Assembly (NCBI GenBank): GCA_002714815.1
Contig: PAYI01000033.1
Coordinates: forward strand, 1-7,723
Length of the DNA: 7,723 nucleotides
DNA from: Flavobacteriaceae bacterium
GTDB taxonomy: Bacteria > Bacteroidota > Bacteroidia > Flavobacteriales > Flavobacteriaceae
Direction of reading: 5' to 3'
Part shown: positions 1 to 6,356 of the stretch, piece by piece
Layout of the letters: every line of letters begins with the position of its first letter
Numbering within the stretch: position 1 is the stretch's first letter
Made by a program: the position numbers and the translations under genes
Notes under the pieces: generated by a model
What the model was told of the DNA's origin: nothing
What the model saw: only the letters and a program-made list of their open reading frames with translations
Database searches by the model: none

Positions 1-451
1 AAAACCAATATGTTTTTTTGAGTTTATATTTTTTGTTCGCTTTGTAAATATGAAATGTTGTAGGTAAAGACTTTTTAACAATCAAATCAGTTACACCTGT
101 TTCTTCTCTCACTTCTCTACATGCGGCTTCAATGATAACCTCGTTTTTTTGAATTTTACCCTTCGGTAAATCCCACTTATCATTTCTGTAAATAAATAAG
201 TAACTACCATTTTTATGCTGTACCAATCCTCCTGCAGCTTCAACAATAGAGAAAGTTTTGTGAAAGTACTTTTTAATTTTTTCTTCTTTAGAGTGATACA
301 AATAAACTTCAGAAACTTTTTTATCTCGTAGAGCTTTTACGATTGATTTTGAATCGGTATATTTTATAAAAAAAAGTGGAGTTTTAGGTGAATTTTTACT
401 CAAATCCGAAGTAAAATGAACGGGTTTTTGATTGTAAAAAACTTTATACAT
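1..451 (-). CDS. Nudix hydrolase, 3' end cut by the window edge
   Basis: This is a Nudix-family hydrolase, an enzyme class that cleaves nucleoside diphosphates linked to another group; the substrate cannot be told from the sequence. The frame is open from an ATG at 451-449 down to base 2, giving 150 visible residues beginning MYKVFYNQKPV. Residues 98-120 form a complete Nudix box: Gly98, Glu104, then REVREETGV at 112-120, matching GX5EX7REUXEEXGU. An AAGG stretch at 72-75 and the strand before WDLPKG (93-98) fit the Nudix fold. About 70 N-terminal residues precede the catalytic domain, as in the roughly 200-residue flavobacterial Nudix proteins, so I estimate some 50 residues are missing. The start is chosen because the N-terminus resembles that subfamily. 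It is divergent from pyrE with a six-base gap, so its promoter must lie inside pyrE. Confidence 0.9.
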   Translation of the reverse strand, partial: MYKVFYNQKPVHFTSDLSKNSPKTPLFFIKYTDSKSIVKALRDKKVSEVYLYHSKEEKIKKYFHKTFSIVEAAGGLVQHKNGSYLFIYRNDKWDLPKGKIQKNEVIIEAACREVREETGVTDLIVKKSLPTTFHIYKANKKYKLKKTYWF

Positions 452-454
452 TTG
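427..454 (+). promoter_or_regulatory. Candidate Bacteroidota promoter for pyrE
   Basis: The bases TACATTTG at 447-454 match the Bacteroidota -7 consensus TAnnTTTG exactly. A TTTG at 427-430 lies 16 bases upstream and could be the -33 element, although that spacer is slightly shorter than usual. With the box centred near -7, transcription would begin close to 458, the A of the pyrE ATG, so the mRNA could be leaderless. The box also contains the reverse complement of the opposing gene's start codon (449-451). In DNA this AT-rich, the eight-base motif occurs by chance roughly once every one to two kilobases per strand, so position is the main support. Confidence 0.45.
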
Positions 455-457
455 TGT

Positions 458-1108
458 ATGATTTTTGATAAAAATATAGCGCAACAAACCGCTAAACATC
501 TTTTGCAAATTAATGCAATAAAATTGAATCCTGAAAATCCATTTATTTGGGCAAGTGGTTGGAGGTCTCCTATTTACTGTGATAACCGAATTATTCTTTC
601 ATATCCAAAACTTAGAAGTTTTTTGAGTGATGCTCTAGCAATGAAAATAAATAAAGATTTTAGTAGGCCATTTATAATCGCAGGGGTTGCAACAGGTGCT
701 ATTGGAATTGGTATGCTTGTCGCACAAAAGTTGGATTTGCCTTTTATCTACGTCCGCCCCGAACCCAAAAAACATGGTCAAAAGAATCAAATCGAAGGAC
801 AATTTAGTGCTGGAGAATCTGTTTTGGTTATAGAGGATTTGATAAGTACTGGAAAAAGCAGTCTCAAGGCTGTAAATATATTAAAAGAAGCTGGAGCAGA
901 AATTCTTGGAATGATGGCTCTTTTTACCTATGGATTTGATATAGCAGAAAAATCTTTTAAAAAGGAAAAAATAAAACTTAAAACGTTAACCAATTATCAA
1001 TATTTATTATCTGAAGCTCTTGTAGAAGAAAAAATCACAAATTTACAGCTTGAGAATTTAAAAACATGGAGAAAAAACCCATCAAAATGGAGTTTTACAG
1101 AAGATTAG
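458..1108 (+). CDS. pyrE: Orotate phosphoribosyltransferase
   Basis: PyrE transfers the phosphoribosyl group of PRPP to orotate, giving orotidine 5'-monophosphate in de novo UMP synthesis in the cytoplasm. The protein has 216 residues, normal for the family. WASGWRSPIYCDNR at 31-44 is the family's N-terminal orotate-site region, and GVATGAIGIG lies at 76-85. The flexible catalytic loop with KKHG is at 104-107, and the PRPP-binding motif VLVIEDLISTGKSS is at 122-135 with the acidic pair Glu126-Asp127. The frame is open further upstream to an ATG at 416, but I chose 458 because MIF...TAKHLLQINAIKL is the usual flavobacterial N-terminus and the longer form would run into the divergent Nudix gene. 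No Shine-Dalgarno sequence is visible. Its 3' end overlaps the convergent birA by 14 bases. Confidence 0.95.
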   Translation: MIFDKNIAQQTAKHLLQINAIKLNPENPFIWASGWRSPIYCDNRIILSYPKLRSFLSDALAMKINKDFSRPFIIAGVATGAIGIGMLVAQKLDLPFIYVRPEPKKHGQKNQIEGQFSAGESVLVIEDLISTGKSSLKAVNILKEAGAEILGMMALFTYGFDIAEKSFKKEKIKLKTLTNYQYLLSEALVEEKITNLQLENLKTWRKNPSKWSFTED

Positions 1109-1847
1109 ATTTTAATTGCATCCGAACATTATTTGAATTAAACTTTTTAACATTTTTTTCTTCAGTTTCTAAAAGCAATCCTCCCTTTTCTGTTACTCCC
1201 AAAAGTTTTGCTATAAAAGTATTATTTCCATTTGTAAATGAATTAAGTTGATTGAGTTTCCAAAGTTTACTTATATACTTGCTAAACCATGGCTGATTTT
1301 TTTTAAGATCAGTTTCATATAGTGCTCTGTTCAGAAATGGAAGCATTTTATCTAAAACATACTCTATATTCCAATGTTTCCCAGTAACTTGTTTTAAAGA
1401 AGCGGCTTCGGATAAATCGACAAAGGAATCTTGATTTAAATTGAGTCCAATTCCAATAACGCATCCACTGAATTTGCCCTTAGTAAAAAAATTTTCTATT
1501 AAAATTCCACCTATTTTTTTATTAGCTGACAAAATGTCGTTTGGCCATTTTATTGAAGTTTGAGGGATTTGAAATTTTTTTAAAGCACTAACAACTGCAA
1601 GAGAAATAACAGCACTAATCAAAAAAAGTGAATATGGTGATTCGTTTTTGAATTGCCTAAAAATGCTAAAAGTTAAGCTCTTCCCAGTTTCAGATTGCCA
1701 ATTATTTTCACGTTGTCCTCGCCCGCTTGTCTGATTATTAGTAAAAACCAAATCTCCGTCAAATAATTGCTTATTTCGATATTTGTCTTTTAAATAATCG
1801 TTTGTTGAATGGATGGCATTAAGTTTGATTATTTTAAAATTGCTCAT
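1095..1847 (-). CDS. birA: Biotin--[acetyl-CoA-carboxylase] ligase, monofunctional
   Basis: This enzyme activates biotin with ATP to biotinyl-AMP and attaches it to the biotin carrier protein of acetyl-CoA carboxylase and related carboxylases. The 250 residues begin directly with the catalytic domain: STN at 14-16, the biotin/adenylate loop GRGQR at 42-46, KWPND at 100-104 with the conserved Lys100, GGILIE at 113-118, then a GIGLNLN strand. A small beta-barrel C-terminal domain follows, containing the segment GVTEKGGLLLE. There is no N-terminal helix-turn-helix, so unlike E. coli BirA it should not repress biotin genes (class I ligase). It is divergent from rsfS with about 57 bases between starts, and convergent with pyrE, overlapping it by 14 bases, so there is no intergenic space for a terminator. 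Confidence 0.95.
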   Translation of the reverse strand: MSNFKIIKLNAIHSTNDYLKDKYRNKQLFDGDLVFTNNQTSGRGQRENNWQSETGKSLTFSIFRQFKNESPYSLFLISAVISLAVVSALKKFQIPQTSIKWPNDILSANKKIGGILIENFFTKGKFSGCVIGIGLNLNQDSFVDLSEAASLKQVTGKHWNIEYVLDKMLPFLNRALYETDLKKNQPWFSKYISKLWKLNQLNSFTNGNNTFIAKLLGVTEKGGLLLETEEKNVKKFNSNNVRMQLKSNLL

Positions 1848-1877
1848 AAGAAGTCATGTCAACGACTTAAAAAGTAA

Positions 1878-1885
1878 TAAATTTG
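1878..1885 (+). promoter_or_regulatory. Candidate -7 promoter box for the rsfS-ftsH operon
   Basis: TAAATTTG matches the Bacteroidota -7 consensus TAnnTTTG exactly. It lies 19 bases before the rsfS ATG, in the only intergenic space between the divergent birA and rsfS genes. Transcription would start near 1889, giving a leader of about 16 bases. I find no TTTG at the expected -33 distance. On the minus strand the best candidate for birA is a seven-of-eight match, TACTTTTT, at 1876-1869, which is too weak to call separately. Confidence 0.4.
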
Positions 1886-1904
1886 CATAAAAGAACATTG
1901 CTTA

Positions 1905-2276
1905 ATGGTAAATAAAATAAAAAGTAATAATGTTCTCTTGAAGGAGATTGTTAGAGGAATTGAAAATTTAAAAGGGGAGGATATAAAAAAAATGGATTTA
2001 AGGGGGATTCAAAATACACCATTTGAGTTTTTTGTTATTTGTAGTGGTAATTCAAATATCCACATTAGATCTATTGTTAATTCAATACAAAAAAATGTTA
2101 GTAAAGTCCTATATGAAAAACCATTACATATAGAAGGTTTTGAAGTAGCAGAATGGATTTTGATTGATTATGTAAATATTGTAGTACATGTCTTTCAAAA
2201 AAGAACAAGAAAGTTTTATAACATCGAAGAATTATGGGGAGATGCGGTAAGCACTCCAATTGCATCGAACTATTAA
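1905..2276 (+). CDS. rsfS: Ribosome silencing factor RsfS
   Basis: RsfS (formerly YbeB, DUF143, Iojap family) binds ribosomal protein uL14 on the large subunit and blocks joining of the 30S and 50S subunits, lowering translation when nutrients are scarce. The 123 residues cover the whole family domain. Near residues 24-32 is GEDIKKMDL, then FFVICSGNSN at 42-51, EKPLHIEGFEVAEWILIDY at 71-89 and NIVVHVFQ at 91-98. The WGD at 111-113 is the usual C-terminal motif. The ATG at 1905 gives the normal N-terminal length. It is the first gene of the plus-strand run and ends five bases before the ftsH start, which suggests co-transcription and possibly translational coupling. This rsfS-ftsH adjacency is common in Flavobacteriia. 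Confidence 0.95.
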   Translation: MVNKIKSNNVLLKEIVRGIENLKGEDIKKMDLRGIQNTPFEFFVICSGNSNIHIRSIVNSIQKNVSKVLYEKPLHIEGFEVAEWILIDYVNIVVHVFQKRTRKFYNIEELWGDAVSTPIASNY

Positions 2277-2281
2277 AGATT

Positions 2282-4237
2282 ATGAAAGAAGAAAAAAAAC
2301 CAATCCCTCCAAAATTTAACATTTATTGGATTTATGGTGGTATTATTATTGTCCTTTTAGGACTTAGCCTTTTCGGAGGAAACGACTGGCAAACTGTAAG
2401 TAAAACTAACATATCAAATTTTGAGAAATACCTTAATAATGGAGATGTTAGTGAGGTTATAGTAATTCGAAATAAAAGTAGTGTCCGTGTAACACTTTCA
2501 GCTGAAGCACTTAAGAAGAGTGAACACCAAGCAGTAGTAGCTACAAATTTTTTAGGCCAAGAAAATATAAGAGGTCCTCATTACCAATTTGAAGTTGGTA
2601 GTTTAGAGCTATTCGAAGAAAAGCTAGAAAAGGCTCGGAACAATGGAATTATTTTCCGACTAGAATTTATTACTGTAGAAAATAGATGGTTAGACACTCT
2701 TATTGGATTTTTACCTATCATTATAATTATTGGTGTTTGGATTTTCTTAATGAGAAGAATGTCTGGTGGTGGAGCAGGAGGTCCTGGAGGTCAAATATTT
2801 AATATAGGTAAATCAAAGGCTAAATTATTTGATAAAAACACAGATGTCAAAGTAACTTTTAAAGATGTTGCTGGATTAGAAGGAGCTAAAGAAGAGATTC
2901 AAGAAATAGTAGACTTTCTTAAAAACCCTCAAAAATATACAATTCTAGGTGGAAAAATTCCAAAAGGAGCTTTGCTTGTAGGGGCTCCTGGAACTGGTAA
3001 AACACTACTGGCGAAAGCAGTTGCTGGAGAGGCTAAAGTTCCTTTTTTCTCTCTTTCTGGATCTGACTTTGTAGAAATGTTTGTTGGTGTAGGTGCTTCG
3101 AGAGTAAGAGATTTATTTAAACAAGCCAAAGATAAATCTCCATCAATAATTTTTATTGATGAGATTGATGCTATTGGGAGAGCTCGTGGAAAAAGCAATA
3201 TTACTGGCTCAAATGATGAGAGAGAAAACACTCTCAACCAACTTCTAACTGAAATGGATGGATTTGGAACTAATACTAATGTTATTGTTATAGCAGCAAC
3301 TAATCGTGCGGATGTTCTTGACAAAGCTTTAATGCGAGCTGGTCGTTTTGACAGACAAATCTATGTTGATTTACCAGATCTAAACGAACGAAAAGAAATT
3401 TTTAAAGTTCATCTTAAACCCCTTAAAACGATAAAAAGCTTAGATATTGATTTTCTGGCAAAACAAACACCAGGTTTTTCAGGAGCAGATATTGCTAATG
3501 TTTGTAACGAATCTGCATTAATTGCTGCTAGGAAAGATAGAAAATCAGTAGGAAAACAGGATTTTCTTGATGCAGTAGATCGAATTATAGGTGGTTTAGA
3601 GAAGAAAAATAAAATAATTACACCTGAAGAAAAAGAAACTATAGCATATCATGAAGCAGGACATGCAATTGTAAGTTGGTTATTGGAACATGCTGCTCCA
3701 CTTGTTAAAGTTACAATAGTTCCAAGGGGACAATCTTTAGGGGCCGCTTGGTATCTCCCAGAGGAACGCCAAATTGTTAGAACAGAACAAATGCTCGATG
3801 AAATGTGTGCTGCTCTAGGAGGTCGGGCAGCAGAAAAAATAATTTTCAATAAAATCTCTACGGGTGCATTGAGTGATCTTGAAAAGGTTACTCGCCAGGC
3901 CAAAGCTATGGTTTCAATTTATGGTCTAAACGATACCCTTGGAAATATTACTTTTTACGATTCTTCAGGTCAGACAGATTATAATTTTTCAAAACCTTAC
4001 TCTGAAGAAACTGCACAAATTATAGATAAGGAAATCTCTAAGATTATTGAAAAACAATATTCCAGGGCCATTAAATTACTTAAAAACTCAAAAGATAAAC
4101 TAAAACAATTAGCAGAACGTCTTTTGGAAAAAGAGGTTATATTTAAAGATGATTTAGAAAATATCTTAGGCAAAAGAACTTACAAAACTAACGAAGAAAA
4201 AATTGAAGAAGCGAAAGTTTTGAAGGAGAAAAAATAA
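2282..4237 (+). CDS. ftsH: ATP-dependent zinc metalloprotease FtsH
   Basis: FtsH is a hexameric inner-membrane AAA+ protease that extracts and degrades misassembled membrane proteins and some short-lived cytoplasmic regulators. The 651 residues hold a first membrane segment at about 13-33, a periplasmic domain, and a second membrane segment at about 139-157. A glycine-rich linker follows at 161-170. Next come Walker A GAPGTGKT at 234-241, the pore motif MFVG at 266-269, Walker B IIFIDEID at 289-296, and the second region of homology from 339 with arginine fingers Arg352 and Arg355. The zinc site is HEAGH at 457-461, with Asp532 the likely third ligand. The tail after about 630 is lysine- and glutamate-rich. 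I chose the ATG at 2282 over one at 2234 because the longer form would overlap rsfS and add an atypical N-terminus. No strong ribosome binding site is visible. Confidence 0.98.
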   Translation: MKEEKKPIPPKFNIYWIYGGIIIVLLGLSLFGGNDWQTVSKTNISNFEKYLNNGDVSEVIVIRNKSSVRVTLSAEALKKSEHQAVVATNFLGQENIRGPHYQFEVGSLELFEEKLEKARNNGIIFRLEFITVENRWLDTLIGFLPIIIIIGVWIFLMRRMSGGGAGGPGGQIFNIGKSKAKLFDKNTDVKVTFKDVAGLEGAKEEIQEIVDFLKNPQKYTILGGKIPKGALLVGAPGTGKTLLAKAVAGEAKVPFFSLSGSDFVEMFVGVGASRVRDLFKQAKDKSPSIIFIDEIDAIGRARGKSNITGSNDERENTLNQLLTEMDGFGTNTNVIVIAATNRADVLDKALMRAGRFDRQIYVDLPDLNERKEIFKVHLKPLKTIKSLDIDFLAKQTPGFSGADIANVCNESALIAARKDRKSVGKQDFLDAVDRIIGGLEKKNKIITPEEKETIAYHEAGHAIVSWLLEHAAPLVKVTIVPRGQSLGAAWYLPEERQIVRTEQMLDEMCAALGGRAAEKIIFNKISTGALSDLEKVTRQAKAMVSIYGLNDTLGNITFYDSSGQTDYNFSKPYSEETAQIIDKEISKIIEKQYSRAIKLLKNSKDKLKQLAERLLEKEVIFKDDLENILGKRTYKTNEEKIEEAKVLKEKK

Positions 4238-4248
4238 TTTTTATCATC

Positions 4249-4842
4249 ATGGGGTTATGGAAATATCTTTTTGGCAAAAAACGTTCTAAAAAGTTAGAGA
4301 AAAGCCCATACCTGCCAAAATCTGAAAGACCCCTTGATATCAGTTTTGCAGAAAATTTTACTTTAAACGGTGGATATTTTTTATATAATGATTCTATTGA
4401 TTTAGTAAATTCAAATTTTAAAGAAATTTGTTTTGAAAATAATTGGAGCCCTAAACAGGTAGTATGTTTAAATCAAAATCTTTCGGACCTTTTTCAGACT
4501 TATTATGTTGATAAATCTTCTGGTAAATTAAACCACTTCGAAGCCCTTTTAATTAAATGCGAATATTTAATTTGTAATACAGGAAAGTTTTTATTGAGTA
4601 ACAAACAGATTAATCACTTTAAGCTAAATGATCTTCCAAAAACAATTATAGTTTCAGCTAAAATGAACCAGCTTACTAGGGACCTAAGTCAAGGTATGAC
4701 TTTATTAAAAAATAAATATAAAAATTCTATACCTACTAACATTACAACTCTCAAAACAGTTTTAAAAAGTAAAAAAGAGAAAAAAAATAGCTCTCATAAT
4801 ACTAATTCAAAAATTATATATTTGTTATTAGAAGATTTTTGA
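4249..4842 (+). CDS. Small LUD-domain (LutC/YkgG-like) protein of unknown function
   Basis: This 197-residue protein resembles the small LUD-domain proteins (DUF162, related to LutC/YkgG) that flavobacteria commonly carry between ftsH and cdsA. The N-terminus is short and basic (GKKRSKK at 9-15), followed by NGGYFLY at 40-46. The best-conserved part is CEYLICNTGKFLLSNKQ at 104-120, which corresponds to the glycine-containing LUD core. IPTNITTLK at 161-169 and the terminal IYLLLEDF also match what I recall of the flavobacterial group. There is no signal peptide, membrane segment or cysteine cluster. True LutC acts in lactate oxidation together with LutA and LutB, but neither partner is present here, so a lactate role should not be assumed. 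The gene starts 11 bases after ftsH and is probably co-transcribed with it. The lysine- and asparagine-rich stretch at 171-188 is probably a surface loop. Confidence 0.8.
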   Translation: MGLWKYLFGKKRSKKLEKSPYLPKSERPLDISFAENFTLNGGYFLYNDSIDLVNSNFKEICFENNWSPKQVVCLNQNLSDLFQTYYVDKSSGKLNHFEALLIKCEYLICNTGKFLLSNKQINHFKLNDLPKTIIVSAKMNQLTRDLSQGMTLLKNKYKNSIPTNITTLKTVLKSKKEKKNSSHNTNSKIIYLLLEDF

Positions 4843-4899
4843 GTTTTTAAAAAAATCTAAGAAATTATTTGCTTTTATATAAAATATAGGATTAAAATT

Positions 4900-4905
4900 A
4901 GAAGG
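4900..4905 (+). promoter_or_regulatory. Shine-Dalgarno-like AGAAGG near the cdsA start
   Basis: AGAAGG is the only purine-rich Shine-Dalgarno-like sequence in the 64-base gap before cdsA. It ends one base before the TTG at 4907, too close to serve it, but ten bases before a second in-frame TTG at 4916. It therefore slightly favours the second start. Ribosomes of Bacteroidota rely little on such sites, so the evidence is weak. The rest of the gap (4843-4899) is AT-rich, includes the 12-base palindrome TTTTATATAAAA at 4873-4884, and shows no convincing terminator or promoter. Confidence 0.3.
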
Positions 4906-4906
4906 T

Positions 4907-5710
4907 TTGAGAGATTTGGTTATTCGGAGTATTTCTGGACTTCTATATGCGTCGCTAATCATTTCATCGGCTTTATATTCAGATCTTAGCTTTATAATTG
5001 TTATTTTTGTTTTTTCTTCGCTAGCCTTATATGAATTTCAAAAACTTATCCAATATAAAAGCCCTGTTCCCTTTATCCTCTTCGGTGTAATTGTATTTCA
5101 ATTCTATAGTAAAAGACTTAATCCATACTTGCACTTGATTCTACTTGGACTTTGTGTTTTTACAAATCTAATATTAGCTTACTTTCTTTTTACAAAAAGG
5201 AAAATTATAATGTTACCAATCCAAAAAACTGCAGCAACATTATTTTACATTGTAGCCTCAGGATATTTTATAATTACAACTTCTTCTTTAATTTCAAAAT
5301 TTGAAAATGGTATTTCAATTACTATGTATATTCTTATTTGGGTAAATAACAGCTTCGCTTATCTCTTTGGTAAGCAATGGGGCAAAAACCTTCTTTTCAA
5401 TGAAATTTCTCCCAAAAAAACTTGGGAAGGCTTTTGGGGAGGTGCTTTAATGTGCTTTTTATCTAGTTTTTTTATGACACCATATCATCCATCATATCCT
5501 GTTTGGACTATTCCCATCTTATCAATATTAATTGTAGCAACTTGTACTACAGGAGACCTAATACAATCAAAATTTAAAAGACAGGCCGAAGTAAAAGATA
5601 GCGGATCATTGATCCCAGGACATGGTGGATTTTATGATCGTATGGATAGCGTTCTATATACAGCTCCTTTTATTTTTTTAATTTTAATGATAATAAATTA
5701 TGTTTCATAA
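4907..5710 (+). CDS. cdsA: Phosphatidate cytidylyltransferase (CDP-diacylglycerol synthase)
   Basis: CdsA is an integral membrane enzyme that joins CTP and phosphatidic acid to make CDP-diacylglycerol, the precursor of bacterial phospholipids. The 267 residues are mostly hydrophobic, with several membrane segments. SPKKTWEGFWGG lies at 168-179. The full family signature is at 221-247: S-x-x-K-R, then Lys230-Asp231, PGHGG at 237-241 and DRMD at 244-247. The start is not ATG. The only start-like codons after the upstream in-frame stop (4880-4882) are TTG at 4907 and TTG at 4916, and the first in-frame ATG encodes residue 102, well inside the protein. The N-terminal RSISGLLY fits a start at either TTG. 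Residue 148 is Asn in NNSFAYL, where homologues I know have Asp. The gene overlaps psd by 11 bases, indicating coupled translation. Confidence 0.93.
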   Translation: MRDLVIRSISGLLYASLIISSALYSDLSFIIVIFVFSSLALYEFQKLIQYKSPVPFILFGVIVFQFYSKRLNPYLHLILLGLCVFTNLILAYFLFTKRKIIMLPIQKTAATLFYIVASGYFIITTSSLISKFENGISITMYILIWVNNSFAYLFGKQWGKNLLFNEISPKKTWEGFWGGALMCFLSSFFMTPYHPSYPVWTIPILSILIVATCTTGDLIQSKFKRQAEVKDSGSLIPGHGGFYDRMDSVLYTAPFIFLILMIINYVS

Positions 5711-6356
5711 GGAAGGATATCAAATTATTATGTCTTCATTTGTAATTGCAGCCGCAATTTCAATTACAGCTGAATATAAATTAGAAAATGTATTTATTTT
5801 AAAATTTTTTTTACAACTATTTGCCCTAATACAACTTATCCTTGTACTTCAATTTTTCAGAAACCCTAGGAGAATAACACCAAAAAATAAAGGTCATCTT
5901 ATAGCCCCTGTCGATGGAAAAGTTGTTATTATTAAAGAGGTTTATGAAAAAGAATATTTCAAAGATAAGCGCTTACAGGTATCCATTTTTATGTCACCTT
6001 TAAATGTTCATGTAACTCGATATGCATTGAGTGGAACTGTAAAATTTAGCAAATATCATCCAGGGAAGTATCTAGTTGCCTGGAATCCAAAATCCTCTGA
6101 TCTAAATGAAAGAACAACAGTAGTTATTAAAAATAATACTTTTGGAGAAATTTTATATCGCCAAATTGCTGGAGCAGTAGCTCGACGTATAGTGAATTAT
6201 GCAAAGGAGGGTGAAAAAGTTGTTCAAGGAGAAGACGCTGGATTTATAAAATTTGGTTCTCGAGTGGATTTGTTCCTGCCCCTAAATACAGCTATTAATG
6301 TAGCTATCAACGATAAGGTAAAAGGTGGAGTTCAGATGATAGCTCATAAAACTTAA
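5700..6356 (+). CDS. psd: Phosphatidylserine decarboxylase, short form
   Basis: Psd removes CO2 from phosphatidylserine to make phosphatidylethanolamine at the inner membrane. The proenzyme cuts itself to create a pyruvoyl cofactor. The 218 residues match the short Psd form typical of Bacteroidota. MFHKEG opens the protein, and hydrophobic stretches at about 11-22 and 31-52 anchor it. FFRNPRR follows at 52-58, APVDG with Asp72 at 69-73, and NVHVTR with His104 at 102-107. The self-cleavage site is FGSR, between Gly186 and Ser187, giving a long beta chain and a short alpha chain of about 32 residues. Its ATG lies inside the end of cdsA, and phosphatidylserine synthase is not in the window. The stop codon overlaps the end of convergent valS. 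Confidence 0.95.
   Translation: MFHKEGYQIIMSSFVIAAAISITAEYKLENVFILKFFLQLFALIQLILVLQFFRNPRRITPKNKGHLIAPVDGKVVIIKEVYEKEYFKDKRLQVSIFMSPLNVHVTRYALSGTVKFSKYHPGKYLVAWNPKSSDLNERTTVVIKNNTFGEILYRQIAGAVARRIVNYAKEGEKVVQGEDAGFIKFGSRVDLFLPLNTAINVAINDKVKGGVQMIAHKT

Noticed and set aside
416..457. Longer pyrE form starting at the ATG at 416
   Set aside because: The extra 14 residues do not resemble PyrE N-termini, and the extension would overlap the start of the divergent Nudix gene.
506..513. Minus-strand near-match TTAATTTG as a promoter for the Nudix gene
   Set aside because: It differs from TAnnTTTG at one of the key T-A positions and lacks a supporting -33 element. Such near-matches are expected often in this base composition.
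1138..1160. TTAAA-CTT-TTTAA hairpin followed by a run of T just after pyrE, a possible terminator
   Set aside because: The stem is five A-T pairs with no G-C pair and lies inside birA coding sequence. In DNA this AT-rich such structures are common by chance.
2234..2281. Longer ftsH form starting inside rsfS at 2234
   Set aside because: The added residues are a frame-shifted reading of the end of rsfS. The ATG at 2282 gives the normal charged stretch before the first membrane segment.
2929..3324. Long minus-strand open frames opposite ftsH (also 3649-3903 and 2098-2322)
   Set aside because: They lie opposite conserved AAA+ and protease motifs, show no recognisable domain, and are shadows of the real genes.
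4902..4909. AAGGTTTG as a -7 box directly at the cdsA start
   Set aside because: It matches seven of eight bases, overlaps the proposed start codon and has no TTTG at the right distance. Read-through from the LUD gene is the simpler explanation.
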